Shown here: positions 26,535 through 33,881 of the stretch, piece after piece
Layout of the letters: every line of letters starts with the position of its first letter
Position numbering within the stretch: position 1 is the first letter of the stretch
From: Skermanella sp. TT6
GTDB taxonomy: Bacteria > Pseudomonadota > Alphaproteobacteria > Azospirillales > Azospirillaceae
Length of the DNA: 64,000 nt
Direction of reading: 5' to 3'
Assembly (NCBI RefSeq): GCF_016653635.2
Contig: NZ_CP067420.1
Location: 5,876,204 to 5,940,203 of the forward strand
The notes under the pieces: model-generated
Databases searched by the model: none
Told to the model about the DNA's origin: nothing
The model's input: only the letters and a program-made list of their open reading frames with translations
Position numbers and translations under genes: made by a program

Positions 26535-26546
26535 TGCTGCAGTGCA
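26535..26546 (-). promoter_or_regulatory. Candidate PhaR-type TGC-rich site upstream of the phasin gene
   Basis: TGCTGCAGTGCA (TGCACTGCAGCA on the gene strand) lies about 100 nt before the phasin ATG and 20 nt before the end of the ABC ATPase gene. PhaR regulators of PHA metabolism bind TGC-rich, partly palindromic sites upstream of phasin genes in other alphaproteobacteria. Assignment is by resemblance and context. Confidence 0.45.
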
Positions 26547-26566
26547 AAAAACCGGTCGCCGGACTC

Positions 26567-27337
26567 TCAGATGCCGGCGCCGTCGCTGACCGACTCGGAT
26601 AGGGCCGCCCGGATGGTCCGGACGGTGTCGGCGAAGTGGACGGTGTCCCGTTCGCGCGGGCGTGCCAGGTCCACGTCGAAGTCGCGGACGATCCCGGCCG
26701 GCTTGCCGCCCAGCAGCACGACCCGGTCCGCCAGATAGACGGCCTCGTCCAGGTCGTGGGTCACGAACAGCATGGTCGTGCCGGTCTCGCCCCACAGCCG
26801 CAGCAGCTCGTCCTGAAGGGTCTGGCGGGTGATCGCGTCCAGGGCGGAGAACGGCTCGTCCAGCAGCAGCAGGTCCGGCCGTACCGACAGGGCGCGGGCC
26901 AGGTTGATGCGCTGGCGCTGGCCGCCGGACAGCTGGTGGGGCCAGCGCCCGGCCATGTCGGCGAGGCCGACCAGCGACAGCGTGTCGCGCGCGCGGGCCA
27001 GCCGGTCGGCCTTCGAAAGGCCGGTGCCCTCCAGCCCGAAGGCGACGTTGTCCAGCACCCGCCGCCAGGGCAGCAGGCGGGCCTCCTGGAAGACCAGGGC
27101 CACCGGCCGGCGGCCGGTCTCGGACCTGACCGGCATCCGGACCGTGCCGGCCGCGGGAGCGGTCAGCCCGGCCAGCACGCGCAGCAGGGTCGACTTGCCC
27201 ACGCCCGACGGCCCGACGACCGCGGTGAAGGAGCCGCGCTCCAGTTCCGCGGTGAAGCCGGACAGCACCGGCGGAGCCGCGCCGTAGGCGATGGCGAGGT
27301 CCCGGATATCGACGAGGTTTTCGGCTAGCGCTGCCAT
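26567..27337 (-). CDS. ABC transporter ATPase, sulfonate/taurine/nitrate type
   Basis: A 256-residue ATPase subunit on the cytoplasmic side of an importer. Walker A is GPSGVGKST, the signature is LSGGQRQRINLARAL, Walker B is LLLLDEPFSALD and the switch is FVTHDLDEAVYLADR. DEPFSALD followed by AVYLADRVVLL is typical of the SsuB/TauB/NrtD group. The start overlaps the permease gene by 13 nt, so translation is coupled. Confidence 0.9.
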   Translation of the reverse strand: MAALAENLVDIRDLAIAYGAAPPVLSGFTAELERGSFTAVVGPSGVGKSTLLRVLAGLTAPAAGTVRMPVRSETGRRPVALVFQEARLLPWRRVLDNVAFGLEGTGLSKADRLARARDTLSLVGLADMAGRWPHQLSGGQRQRINLARALSVRPDLLLLDEPFSALDAITRQTLQDELLRLWGETGTTMLFVTHDLDEAVYLADRVVLLGGKPAGIVRDFDVDLARPRERDTVHFADTVRTIRAALSESVSDGAGI

Positions 27338-28068
27338 CTGAGCAACCGGTCCCTGATCTGCACGAAAAGCGCGTCGGTCAGGCCGTACAGCGCCGCTATG
27401 GTGATCATGTAGACGACGACCACGTCGGTCGCCAGCAGGCTCGACGCCTGGATCATCCGCTGGCCCAGGCCGGGCACGCCGAACAGCTCGGCCGCGACCA
27501 CCGCCATCCAGGCCTGCCCCAGCCCGGTGCGGACGCCGGCCAGGATGCCGGCCGTCGATCCGGGCAGCACGATCTTGACCAGCTTGGCCCAGGTGCCGCG
27601 ATGCCCGAAGGCGTCGGCCACCTCCAGCAGGTCCTTGTCGATCGCCTTGGCGGCGCCGTAGGCGGCGTAGTAGTTGATCCAGAACACGCCGATGATGATG
27701 ATGAAGGTCGCGGCCGCCTCGCTGATGCCGAACCAGACGATCGCGAAGGGGACCCAGGCCAGGCCCGGGACCGGCCGCAGCAGCCGGATCACCCAGGACA
27801 GCGCCGCTTCCAGCTTGTCGTAGAGCGCCGTCGCGATGCCGAGCGCCACGCCCAGCCCGGTGCCGAGCGCCAGCCCGAGCAGGTAATGGCGCAGGCTCGC
27901 GATCACCGCGTCCAGCCAGTATCCGCCGGAGATCTCGCGCAGGAAGGCCTGCGGCAGGCTGGTGGGCGGCGGCAGGAACAGCGGCGAGACCAGGCCAAGG
28001 CGCGGGACCGCCTCCCACAGGATCAGGAAGGCGGCAAGCCCGACGGCGGCGAGCAGGGATCGTTGCAT
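27325..28068 (-). CDS. ABC transporter permease, SsuC/TauC type
   Basis: An inner-membrane permease of 247 residues with about six hydrophobic segments and the EAA-like loop around DAFGHRGTWAKLVKIVLPGSTAGILAG. PVPGLAWVPFAIVWFGISEAAATFIIIIGVFWINYY is characteristic of sulfonate/nitrate/taurine permeases. It lies 37 nt after the substrate-binding protein gene and overlaps the ATPase gene. Confidence 0.92.
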   Translation of the reverse strand: MQRSLLAAVGLAAFLILWEAVPRLGLVSPLFLPPPTSLPQAFLREISGGYWLDAVIASLRHYLLGLALGTGLGVALGIATALYDKLEAALSWVIRLLRPVPGLAWVPFAIVWFGISEAAATFIIIIGVFWINYYAAYGAAKAIDKDLLEVADAFGHRGTWAKLVKIVLPGSTAGILAGVRTGLGQAWMAVVAAELFGVPGLGQRMIQASSLLATDVVVVYMITIAALYGLTDALFVQIRDRLLRWQR

Positions 28069-28105
28069 CAGCGGAACGTCACGGTGCCGGAACGGAGGCG
28101 CGCGT

Positions 28106-29119
28106 TCAGCGCGCCGTGGCCCGGTAGAAGCTGTCGTCGAACAGCACGTTCAGGTCGGCAGCCTTCTCCAGCACGCCCAGTTGAAGCTGGAAGTCCTGCA
28201 TCACGCCGGTGGCGTCCTTGATGGTCATCGGGTCGGCGACGAACTTGCTGGCCGGCGACACCACGGCCTGCTCGAAGGTCGCAAGGTCGGTGATGCCCTT
28301 GCCCAGGCCCTTCTGCAGGTGCTTGGCGGCCCGGTTCGGCTCCTCCTTCAGCAGGGTCGTGGCCCGGGTGTTCAGCGCCACCATCGTCTTGGCGGCCTCC
28401 GGATTGGCCTTGACGAAGGCGCCGGTCAGCGCCAGCACGGAACCCGGCTGGTTGGGCAGCATCTGGCCGCCCAACGCCAGCAGCTTGGTGTTGGGATCGC
28501 GCTGCCGGACCACGGTCAGGGTCGGCTCGCGGATCGTCGCGGCATCGACGGCGCCGGCCAGCAGCGCCTGCTGGGTCGCCTCGATCCCCATGGCGGTGAT
28601 CTGGTACGTCGCGGGATCGGCCTTCACGACGTTCTGCAGCCAGTAGCGCAGCACGGTGTCGGGAACGGAGCCGGGCGGCTGGGTCGCGATGCGGACCGGG
28701 CGGCCCTCCCGTTCGACGAATTCCTTGAAGCCGGCGGCCGTCGCGGCGTTCGCCTGGGTGCCGAAGCCGCCGCGCCCGACCACGGTCATCTCCTCGATCG
28801 CGGCGGAGGCGTAGACCTTCACGTCGATGCCGCGGGCGCTCGCCACCATGATCGGGCCGATGCCGCCGTAATAGGCGTCGAGCGTGCCCGAGGCCAGGGC
28901 GCTGATCATCGCCGGACCCGACTCGAACTGCGTGAGCTTGAGGGTGAGCCCGGCATCCTTGGCCCAGCCCTCGCCGTCGATGACGAACAGCTGTCCCGAC
29001 CCGACCACGGGGATGAACCCGACGCGCACGTCGGTGGCCTCGGCCGCCGTTGCGCCGCCGGCGATCAGGAGGGCGGTTGCGGCCGCGAGACGGCGCACCT
29101 TGGACAACAGAGTCGACAT
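28106..29119 (-). CDS. ABC substrate-binding protein, SsuA/TauA/NMT1-like
   Basis: A periplasmic binding protein of 337 residues. The signal peptide covers about residues 1-25 (RRLAAATALLIAGGATAAEA), which supports the ATG at 29119 over upstream codons. The mature start VRVGFIPVVGSGQLFVIDGEGWAKDAGL and LASGTLDAYYGGIGP are typical of the NMT1/SsuA group that binds sulfonates, taurine, nitrate or pyrimidines. The location after metZ and the promoter-adjacent dyad favour a sulfur source, but the ligand cannot be read from the sequence. Confidence 0.88.
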   Translation of the reverse strand: MSTLLSKVRRLAAATALLIAGGATAAEATDVRVGFIPVVGSGQLFVIDGEGWAKDAGLTLKLTQFESGPAMISALASGTLDAYYGGIGPIMVASARGIDVKVYASAAIEEMTVVGRGGFGTQANAATAAGFKEFVEREGRPVRIATQPPGSVPDTVLRYWLQNVVKADPATYQITAMGIEATQQALLAGAVDAATIREPTLTVVRQRDPNTKLLALGGQMLPNQPGSVLALTGAFVKANPEAAKTMVALNTRATTLLKEEPNRAAKHLQKGLGKGITDLATFEQAVVSPASKFVADPMTIKDATGVMQDFQLQLGVLEKAADLNVLFDDSFYRATAR

Positions 29120-29161
29120 GGCGGGAACTCCCTGGACGAAAGCCGAAACTACAAGCCCGGC

Positions 29162-29190
29162 TATATAGAGGGAGGGGGCGAGCCGTGCAA
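29162..29190 (-). promoter_or_regulatory. Predicted promoter of the ABC importer operon
   Basis: On the minus strand TTGCAC (29190-29185) and TATATA (29167-29162) are separated by exactly 17 nt, about 43 nt before the binding-protein ATG. The match is unusually good for this GC-rich sequence. Confidence 0.65.
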
Positions 29191-29191
29191 G

Positions 29192-29224
29192 CTGAAGTGT
29201 AAAATCCCGCATTTCACACTTCAG
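29192..29224. promoter_or_regulatory. Operator-like dyad next to the ABC operon promoter
   Basis: CTGAAGTGTAAAAT (29192-29205) and ATTTCACACTTCAG (29211-29224) are reverse complements at 13 of 14 positions with a 5-nt spacer. The dyad touches the -35 element of the ABC operon promoter and lies 12 nt after the metZ stop. No T-run follows in the metZ direction, so an activator or repressor site fits better than a terminator. Confidence 0.65.
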
Positions 29225-29235
29225 AAATGCCTAAA

Positions 29236-30444
29236 TCAGGCCCGGGCGAGCGCCTGGTCCAGGTCCTCGATCAGGTCGGCCGCGTCCTCCAGCCCGACCG
29301 ACAGGCGGATGCTGGCCGGGCTGATCCCGACCGCCGCCTTGTCCTCGTCGGAGAGCTTCTGGTGGGTGCTGGTCGCGGGGTGGGTGATCAGGCTCTTGCT
29401 GTCGCCCAGGTTGTTGGAGATCTTGACGATCCGAAGCCCGTTCATCAGCCGGAACGCCTCCGCCTTGCCGCCGGCGACGTCGAAGGCGACCAGCGTGCTG
29501 CCGCCGCCCATCTGGCGCTGCGCCAGCTCGTACTGGGGATGGCTCTTCAGGCCGGGATAGAGCGTCCTGGCGATCCGGGGGTGCCCGTCCAGGAACTCCG
29601 CGATCCGCTGGGCCGCGTCGGTCTGGGCGGCGACCCGCAGGTCCATGGTCTCCAGCCCCTTCAGCAGCAGCCAGGCGTTGAACGGGCTCAGCGCCGGGCC
29701 GGTGTGCCGCAGGAAGGGGGCCAGCGTCTCGGCGAACTTGTCGTCGCACAGGATGGCGCCGCCCAGGCACCGGCCCTGGCCGTCGATATGCTTGGTCGCG
29801 GAATAGACCACGATGTCGGCGCCGAACTCCAATGGCCGCTGGAGCACCGGGGTCGCGAAGACGTTGTCCACCACCACGCGGGCGCCGGCGGCATGGGCCA
29901 GTTCGCAGACCAGGCCCAGGTCCACGATGTCGAGCATCGGGTTGGACGGCGTCTCCAGGAACACGACGTTGGCCGGGCGGCTCAGGGCGTCGCGCCACTC
30001 CTCCGCCCTGGTGCCGTCCACCAGGGTCGTTTCGATCCCGTACTGGGGCGCCAGGTTCTTGACGATGTGCAGGCACGACCCGAACAGCGCGCGGGGCGCC
30101 ACGATGCGGTCGCCGGCCTTGAGCTGGCACATCAGCGCCGCGAACACCGCCGCCATGCCGCTGCCGGTGGCGAAGCAGCGCTGCGCCCCCTCGTAGGCCG
30201 CCAGCCGGTCCTCGAACATGGCGACAGTCGGGTTGCGGAAGCGCGAATAGACATAGCGCAGCCCATCGGTCGCGAAGGCGGCCTCGGCCTCCTCCGCCGA
30301 GCCGTAGACATAGCCCGACGTCATGAAGATGGCTTCGCAGGTCTCGTCGAAGCCGGTCCGCAGGGTGCCGACATGGACCATGCGGGTGCGCGGCCGCAGC
30401 GTTGCGGGGGTGCCGTTCTCGGGGGAAGTGTCGTTCTTGCTCAT
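29236..30444 (-). CDS. metZ: O-succinylhomoserine sulfhydrylase
   Basis: A PLP enzyme of 402 residues that makes homocysteine directly from O-succinylhomoserine and sulfide in methionine synthesis. The PLP lysine is K218 in YSATKHIDGQGR. The beginning TRMVHVGTLRTGFDETCEAIFMTSGYVYGSAEEAEAAF is typical of MetZ rather than cystathionine gamma-synthase, and the upstream SAM-II riboswitch fits a methionine gene. The start at 30444 follows the riboswitch terminator. An ATG further upstream would overlap the terminator and is unlikely. Confidence 0.93.
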   Translation of the reverse strand: MSKNDTSPENGTPATLRPRTRMVHVGTLRTGFDETCEAIFMTSGYVYGSAEEAEAAFATDGLRYVYSRFRNPTVAMFEDRLAAYEGAQRCFATGSGMAAVFAALMCQLKAGDRIVAPRALFGSCLHIVKNLAPQYGIETTLVDGTRAEEWRDALSRPANVVFLETPSNPMLDIVDLGLVCELAHAAGARVVVDNVFATPVLQRPLEFGADIVVYSATKHIDGQGRCLGGAILCDDKFAETLAPFLRHTGPALSPFNAWLLLKGLETMDLRVAAQTDAAQRIAEFLDGHPRIARTLYPGLKSHPQYELAQRQMGGGSTLVAFDVAGGKAEAFRLMNGLRIVKISNNLGDSKSLITHPATSTHQKLSDEDKAAVGISPASIRLSVGLEDAADLIEDLDQALARA

Positions 30445-30478
30445 GGTGTCGTCGCTCCGCCCGCCGTTGCGGGTACGC

Positions 30479-30509
30479 AAAAAAGCCCCGACCGACAAGG
30501 GATCGAGGC
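30479..30509 (-). terminator. Intrinsic terminator/attenuator downstream of the SAM-II aptamer
   Basis: On the minus strand GCCTCGATC (30509-30501) pairs with GGTCGGGGC (30493-30485) through nine pairs including G-U, with a 7-nt loop, then six U residues (30484-30479). It sits between the aptamer and the metZ start, so premature termination is a plausible output of the riboswitch. Many SAM-II switches instead act on ribosome access. Confidence 0.8.
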
Positions 30510-30526
30510 GCGGATGCGACTCCAAA

Positions 30527-30586
30527 CCTTTTTAGCAGCTTGTTTTACGTGGCCTGCAAGCCGGTCGCCAAATCACCACGTTTCGC
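30527..30586 (-). promoter_or_regulatory. SAM-II riboswitch (metZ leader)
   Basis: S-adenosylmethionine-binding leader RNA. On the minus strand the sequence contains CGTGGTGATTTGG, CGGCTTGCAG, CCACGTAAAACAAGCTGCTA, matching the SAM-II consensus. Stem P1 pairs CGTGG (30580-30576) with CCACG (30552-30548). The pseudoknot pairs GCTTG (30561-30557) with CAAGC (30542-30538). One extra G is inserted after the CAG relative to the forms I remember. High SAM should turn metZ off. Confidence 0.9.
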
Positions 30587-30588
30587 GC

Positions 30589-30617
30589 GTTCTAGCCGGG
30601 TCGTGGGAGGGCGTCAA
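30589..30617 (-). promoter_or_regulatory. Predicted promoter of metZ
   Basis: On the minus strand TTGACG (30617-30612), 17-nt spacer, TAGAAC (30594-30589). Transcription would start at the 5' edge of the SAM-II aptamer, which supports both calls. Confidence 0.7.
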
Positions 30618-30739
30618 GATCCATGTCGAAAGGGTCGCGACCCCGATGCCGCGCCGCCGCGCATACGTCTTATTAACTATGTTTCTGTACTCAGGGTCTC
30701 TGCTTTTGTCTCAATCATGCTCGGACTCTCGGGTCGCTG

Positions 30740-32635
30740 ATGAAAACCTTCCTTAAACGGCATGCGCGGGTGATCGCGATCGTGGCAGCCCTGGTGGTCA
30801 CCGGGGCGCTGACCGGCGGCGCCGGGCTGGCCTATGTCTACGCTTCCGGCTCCGGCGGTGCGGCGGCGCTGCTCAGCCGGATCGACCGGCAGGAGGTCGG
30901 GCAGAGCGAGTTCGCCGATCGTCTCGCCGCCGGACGGATCGCGTCCCTCGCCGTCGCCGGCAACCGGATCGAATTCACCGACCGCGACGGCGTCCACGGC
31001 GTCACCACCGTCCTGTGGACCGACGCCCTGCGTCAGGCGGTCGCGGCCCCCGGCATCCCGATGACCGTCGAGCCGACGGAGGGCGGCGCCCTGCTGACCA
31101 CCAACCGCTGGCTCGACGTGCTGCTGAAGCTGAACATGGTGGGCTTCCTGGCCTTCGCCCTGGTCTTCATGGTCAGCATGATGCGCTCGCCGGTCAAGAA
31201 GGCGGGCACCGCCACCTCCCACGTCCGGTTCTCCGACGTGGCCGGCGTGGACGAGGCGAGGGCCGAGCTGACCGAGCTGGTCGATTTCCTGAAGCATCCG
31301 GGCCGGTTCAAGGGCATCGGCGCCGGCATCCCCAAGGGCGTGCTCCTGGTCGGTCCTCCCGGCACCGGAAAGACCCTGCTGGCCCGCGCCGTGGCGGGGG
31401 AGGCGGGGGTGCCGTTCTACGCCGTCACCGGGTCCGACTTCGTGGAGATGTATGTCGGCGTCGGCGCCGCGCGCATCCGCCGGCTGTTCCGCGACGCCCG
31501 CAAGCGCGCGCCCTGCATCCTGTTCATCGACGAGATCGACGCGCTGGCCCGGGCCCGCGGCGCCACCTCGCCGAGCGGCGGCCAGATCGAGACCGAGAAC
31601 ACCCTGAACCAGCTCCTGGCCGAGATGGACGGCTTCGCCCGGGCCAGCGGCCTGATCGTGATCGCGGCGACCAACCGGGTGGACGTGCTCGACCCCGCGA
31701 TCGTGCGGCCCGGCCGGTTCGACCGGCACGTCTTCGTCGGCAATCCCGACATCAAGGGCCGCGCCGCCATCCTGGCGGTCCATGCCGCCCGCGTGGCGCT
31801 GGACTCCGACGTGGACCTGACGCTGGTGGCGCGCGGCACGCCCGGCATGTCGGGCGCCGACCTCGCCAACCTCGTCAACGAGGCGGCGCTCCGGGCGGCC
31901 CGCGCGGGCCGCGCCCTGGTCTCCATGGCCGACTTCGAGCAGGCCCGCGACAAGATCGTCATGGGTGGCGAGAAGGCCACCGTCATGTCCGAGGACGAGC
32001 GCCGCCTGACCGCCTTCCACGAGGCCGGGCACGCGCTGGTCGCCTGGCGCTCCAGGCATTCCGACCCGGTCCACAAGGTCACCATCGTGCCGCGCGGCCG
32101 GTCGCTGGGCATGATGGTCCGGCTGCCGCTGGAGGACCGCTTCTGCCTGTCCCGGGCGCGGCTGGAGGCCGAGCTGGACGTCACCATGGGCGGCAGGGCG
32201 GCCGAGGAGATCGTGTTCGGCAGGGACTTCGTGACCACCGGCGCCGCCGGCGACATCCAGATGGCGACCGACATCGCGACCAAGATGGTCACCACCTGGG
32301 GCATGTCCGACCGATTCGGCATGGTCGCCTACGGCGGGGGCGCGGCACCGGCCGCCGCGACCGCGGCGCGCTCCCCCGCCGGCGAGCCGGGCGCCCTGTC
32401 GCCCCAGGTCGCCGAGGAGGTGCGCGGCATCATCGACGCGGCATACCGCCGCGCATACGACCTGATCGCCGCCGACCTGCCCCGCCTGCACGAACTGGCC
32501 GACGGCCTGCTGCGCGACGAAACCCTCGATGCCGCCGCCGTCCGGGCCATCCTGGAGCGGGACGCGGACCGCGGGGCGCCGCCCAGCGTCAGGCTTGTCC
32601 AGGCCGATCCGGACCATTATGAATTGGCGGTATGA
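30740..32635 (+). CDS. FtsH-family ATP-dependent zinc metalloprotease
   Basis: A membrane-bound AAA+ protease of 631 residues. The first membrane helix is at 11-35, a small periplasmic domain follows, and the second helix is LNMVGFLAFALVFMVSMM near 130-150. The AAA module has Walker A GPPGTGKT at 205-212, Walker B CILFIDEIDAL and the second region of homology ATNRVDVLDPAIVRPGRFDRH. The protease motif HEAGH is at 427-431. All catalytic elements are present. The N-terminal and extreme C-terminal parts diverge from housekeeping FtsH, which normally sits near tilS; this is probably an additional paralogue. A small exported protein gene follows 43 nt downstream. Confidence 0.9.
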   Translation: MKTFLKRHARVIAIVAALVVTGALTGGAGLAYVYASGSGGAAALLSRIDRQEVGQSEFADRLAAGRIASLAVAGNRIEFTDRDGVHGVTTVLWTDALRQAVAAPGIPMTVEPTEGGALLTTNRWLDVLLKLNMVGFLAFALVFMVSMMRSPVKKAGTATSHVRFSDVAGVDEARAELTELVDFLKHPGRFKGIGAGIPKGVLLVGPPGTGKTLLARAVAGEAGVPFYAVTGSDFVEMYVGVGAARIRRLFRDARKRAPCILFIDEIDALARARGATSPSGGQIETENTLNQLLAEMDGFARASGLIVIAATNRVDVLDPAIVRPGRFDRHVFVGNPDIKGRAAILAVHAARVALDSDVDLTLVARGTPGMSGADLANLVNEAALRAARAGRALVSMADFEQARDKIVMGGEKATVMSEDERRLTAFHEAGHALVAWRSRHSDPVHKVTIVPRGRSLGMMVRLPLEDRFCLSRARLEAELDVTMGGRAAEEIVFGRDFVTTGAAGDIQMATDIATKMVTTWGMSDRFGMVAYGGGAAPAAATAARSPAGEPGALSPQVAEEVRGIIDAAYRRAYDLIAADLPRLHELADGLLRDETLDAAAVRAILERDADRGAPPSVRLVQADPDHYELAV

Positions 32636-32678
32636 GTCGGCCCGACCACGACCGAGCCGCAATGATCAAGGTGCCGCA

Positions 32679-33059
32679 ATGAAGAAGTTCCTCCTGGCCG
32701 CCGCCGTCCTCGCCCTGGCGGGATGCGCCGACAAGCCCGCCGGGCCGGGCGCCGCCGTGGTGATCCCGGAAGCCGCCCCCCTGGTCACGCTGGATGACAG
32801 CGACCGGACGATCATCGACCAGACCCTCCAGGCGGCGTCGCGCGGGGGCGTCGGCAAGCCGGTCCAGTGGTCCAACCCGGCGACCGGCAAGAACGGCGCC
32901 GTCACGGTGATCCGCCAGGGCTACACCCGCGACGGCAAGCTCTGCCAGGAATTCCACCTGGTCGCCAGCAAGGGCGTCGTCCGCGCCCAGCAGGTCGGCA
33001 AGGCCTGCCGCGAGTCGGGCAAATGGTCCCCCGAAGGCGGCTATACCCTGGGGAGCTGA
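32679..33059 (+). CDS. Small lipoprotein, RT0821/Lpp0805-like surface protein
   Basis: A 126-residue lipoprotein: MKKFLLAAAVLALAGCADK has a lipobox with the modified cysteine at residue 16. The body, with RGGVGKPVQWSNPATGKNG and CQEFHLVASKG, resembles the small 17-kDa-antigen-like family named after Rickettsia RT0821 and Legionella Lpp0805. The role is unknown. The start at 32679 is set by the signal peptide. It follows the FtsH-type gene by 43 nt and could be co-transcribed. Confidence 0.8.
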   Translation: MKKFLLAAAVLALAGCADKPAGPGAAVVIPEAAPLVTLDDSDRTIIDQTLQAASRGGVGKPVQWSNPATGKNGAVTVIRQGYTRDGKLCQEFHLVASKGVVRAQQVGKACRESGKWSPEGGYTLGS

Positions 33060-33117
33060 AGCTTTCCCCAGGCACCATCCGGATAGCGGTCGGGGAGATT
33101 GCCGCGAAGGCGGAAGC

Positions 33118-33450
33118 TTAATCCGCCGAGCGGCCCTCCACCTCCGCGAAGTTCCTGATCACGACGTCGCCCTCGGGAAAATGGGCGACCACCCGCAATT
33201 CCCCGCCCATTGCCTCGACGAATCGCCTGAGATTGCTGACATACATGTCTGTGCGTTTTTCCATCTTCGCGACGGCGGATTGATCGACCTTCAATGTCTC
33301 GCCAAGCGCGGCCTGGGTCAGGCGCCGCGCTTCACGCAACTCGTGCAGCGCCATCTCATTGCGCAGGAGGTTCTTCTTTTCCTCGATCCGAGCCTTGCTT
33401 TCGGGGCTCATTTTGGATCGCAGGACTGCGAAGCTCTTGCGTCCACTCAT
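33118..33450 (-). CDS. XRE-family antitoxin (HigA-like)
   Basis: A 110-residue DNA-binding protein with a helix-turn-helix at about 37-75 (REARRLTQAALGETLKVDQSAVAKMEKRTD) and a C-terminal GGELRVVAHFPEGD strand typical of HigA antitoxins. Its ATG overlaps the toxin stop by 4 nt (ATGA). It should neutralise the toxin and repress the operon through the palindrome at 33818-33839. The toxin-first order is the usual higBA order. Confidence 0.88.
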   Translation of the reverse strand: MSGRKSFAVLRSKMSPESKARIEEKKNLLRNEMALHELREARRLTQAALGETLKVDQSAVAKMEKRTDMYVSNLRRFVEAMGGELRVVAHFPEGDVVIRNFAEVEGRSAD

Positions 33451-33809
33451 TGGATCAACCCTTCCTCTCTCAACTCGTCGAGATACACGTCATAGAGATC
33501 ATCGGCGACCGGTATCATTTCTTGGTAGAAGCGATCCCGTCCGGTCTTGTCGCCACCTATCAGAAGAATGGCCTGCCGCCGGGGGTCAAAGGCGTAGAAT
33601 AGGCGGATAGGCCGTCCGCCGCTCTGTATCCTCAGTTCGCGCATATGTCCGTGCCGGGAGCCGTTGACGCCCGAAGAATAGGGAAACCGGAGGCGGGCTC
33701 CCTGCTCGGTCAAGAGGTCGACGATCGCCGCGACGTCTTCCTGTTCCGACTCGGCCAGGGTATCCCACCAATCCTCGAATTCATCGGTGTGTTCAACGGT
33801 GGTCGTCAT
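33447..33809 (-). CDS. RelE/HigB-type toxin (phage-derived Gp49-like)
   Basis: A 120-residue protein matching the HigB/Gp49-like (DUF891) toxins, which cleave mRNA at the ribosome. Characteristic pieces are EFEDWWDTLAESEQEDVAAIVDLL, GRHGHMRELRIQSGGRPIRLFYAFDPRRQAILLIGGDKTG (residues about 55-95). The ATG at 33809 is preferred because codons upstream lie in the operator. It is the first gene of the pair. Confidence 0.88.
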   Translation of the reverse strand: MTTTVEHTDEFEDWWDTLAESEQEDVAAIVDLLTEQGARLRFPYSSGVNGSRHGHMRELRIQSGGRPIRLFYAFDPRRQAILLIGGDKTGRDRFYQEMIPVADDLYDVYLDELREEGLIQ

Positions 33810-33817
33810 GAAGCAAG

Positions 33818-33839
33818 GATATGCCATTGACGGCATATC
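33818..33839. promoter_or_regulatory. Operator palindrome of the HigBA-like module
   Basis: GATATGCC (33818-33825) and GGCATATC (33832-33839) are perfect reverse complements with a 6-nt spacer, 9 nt before the toxin ATG. The position and form are those expected for autorepression by the XRE antitoxin. Confidence 0.8.
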
Positions 33840-33881
33840 TTCAACAAACGGCTGGTCCTGGTGCCCTTTGCTGCAACGGCC

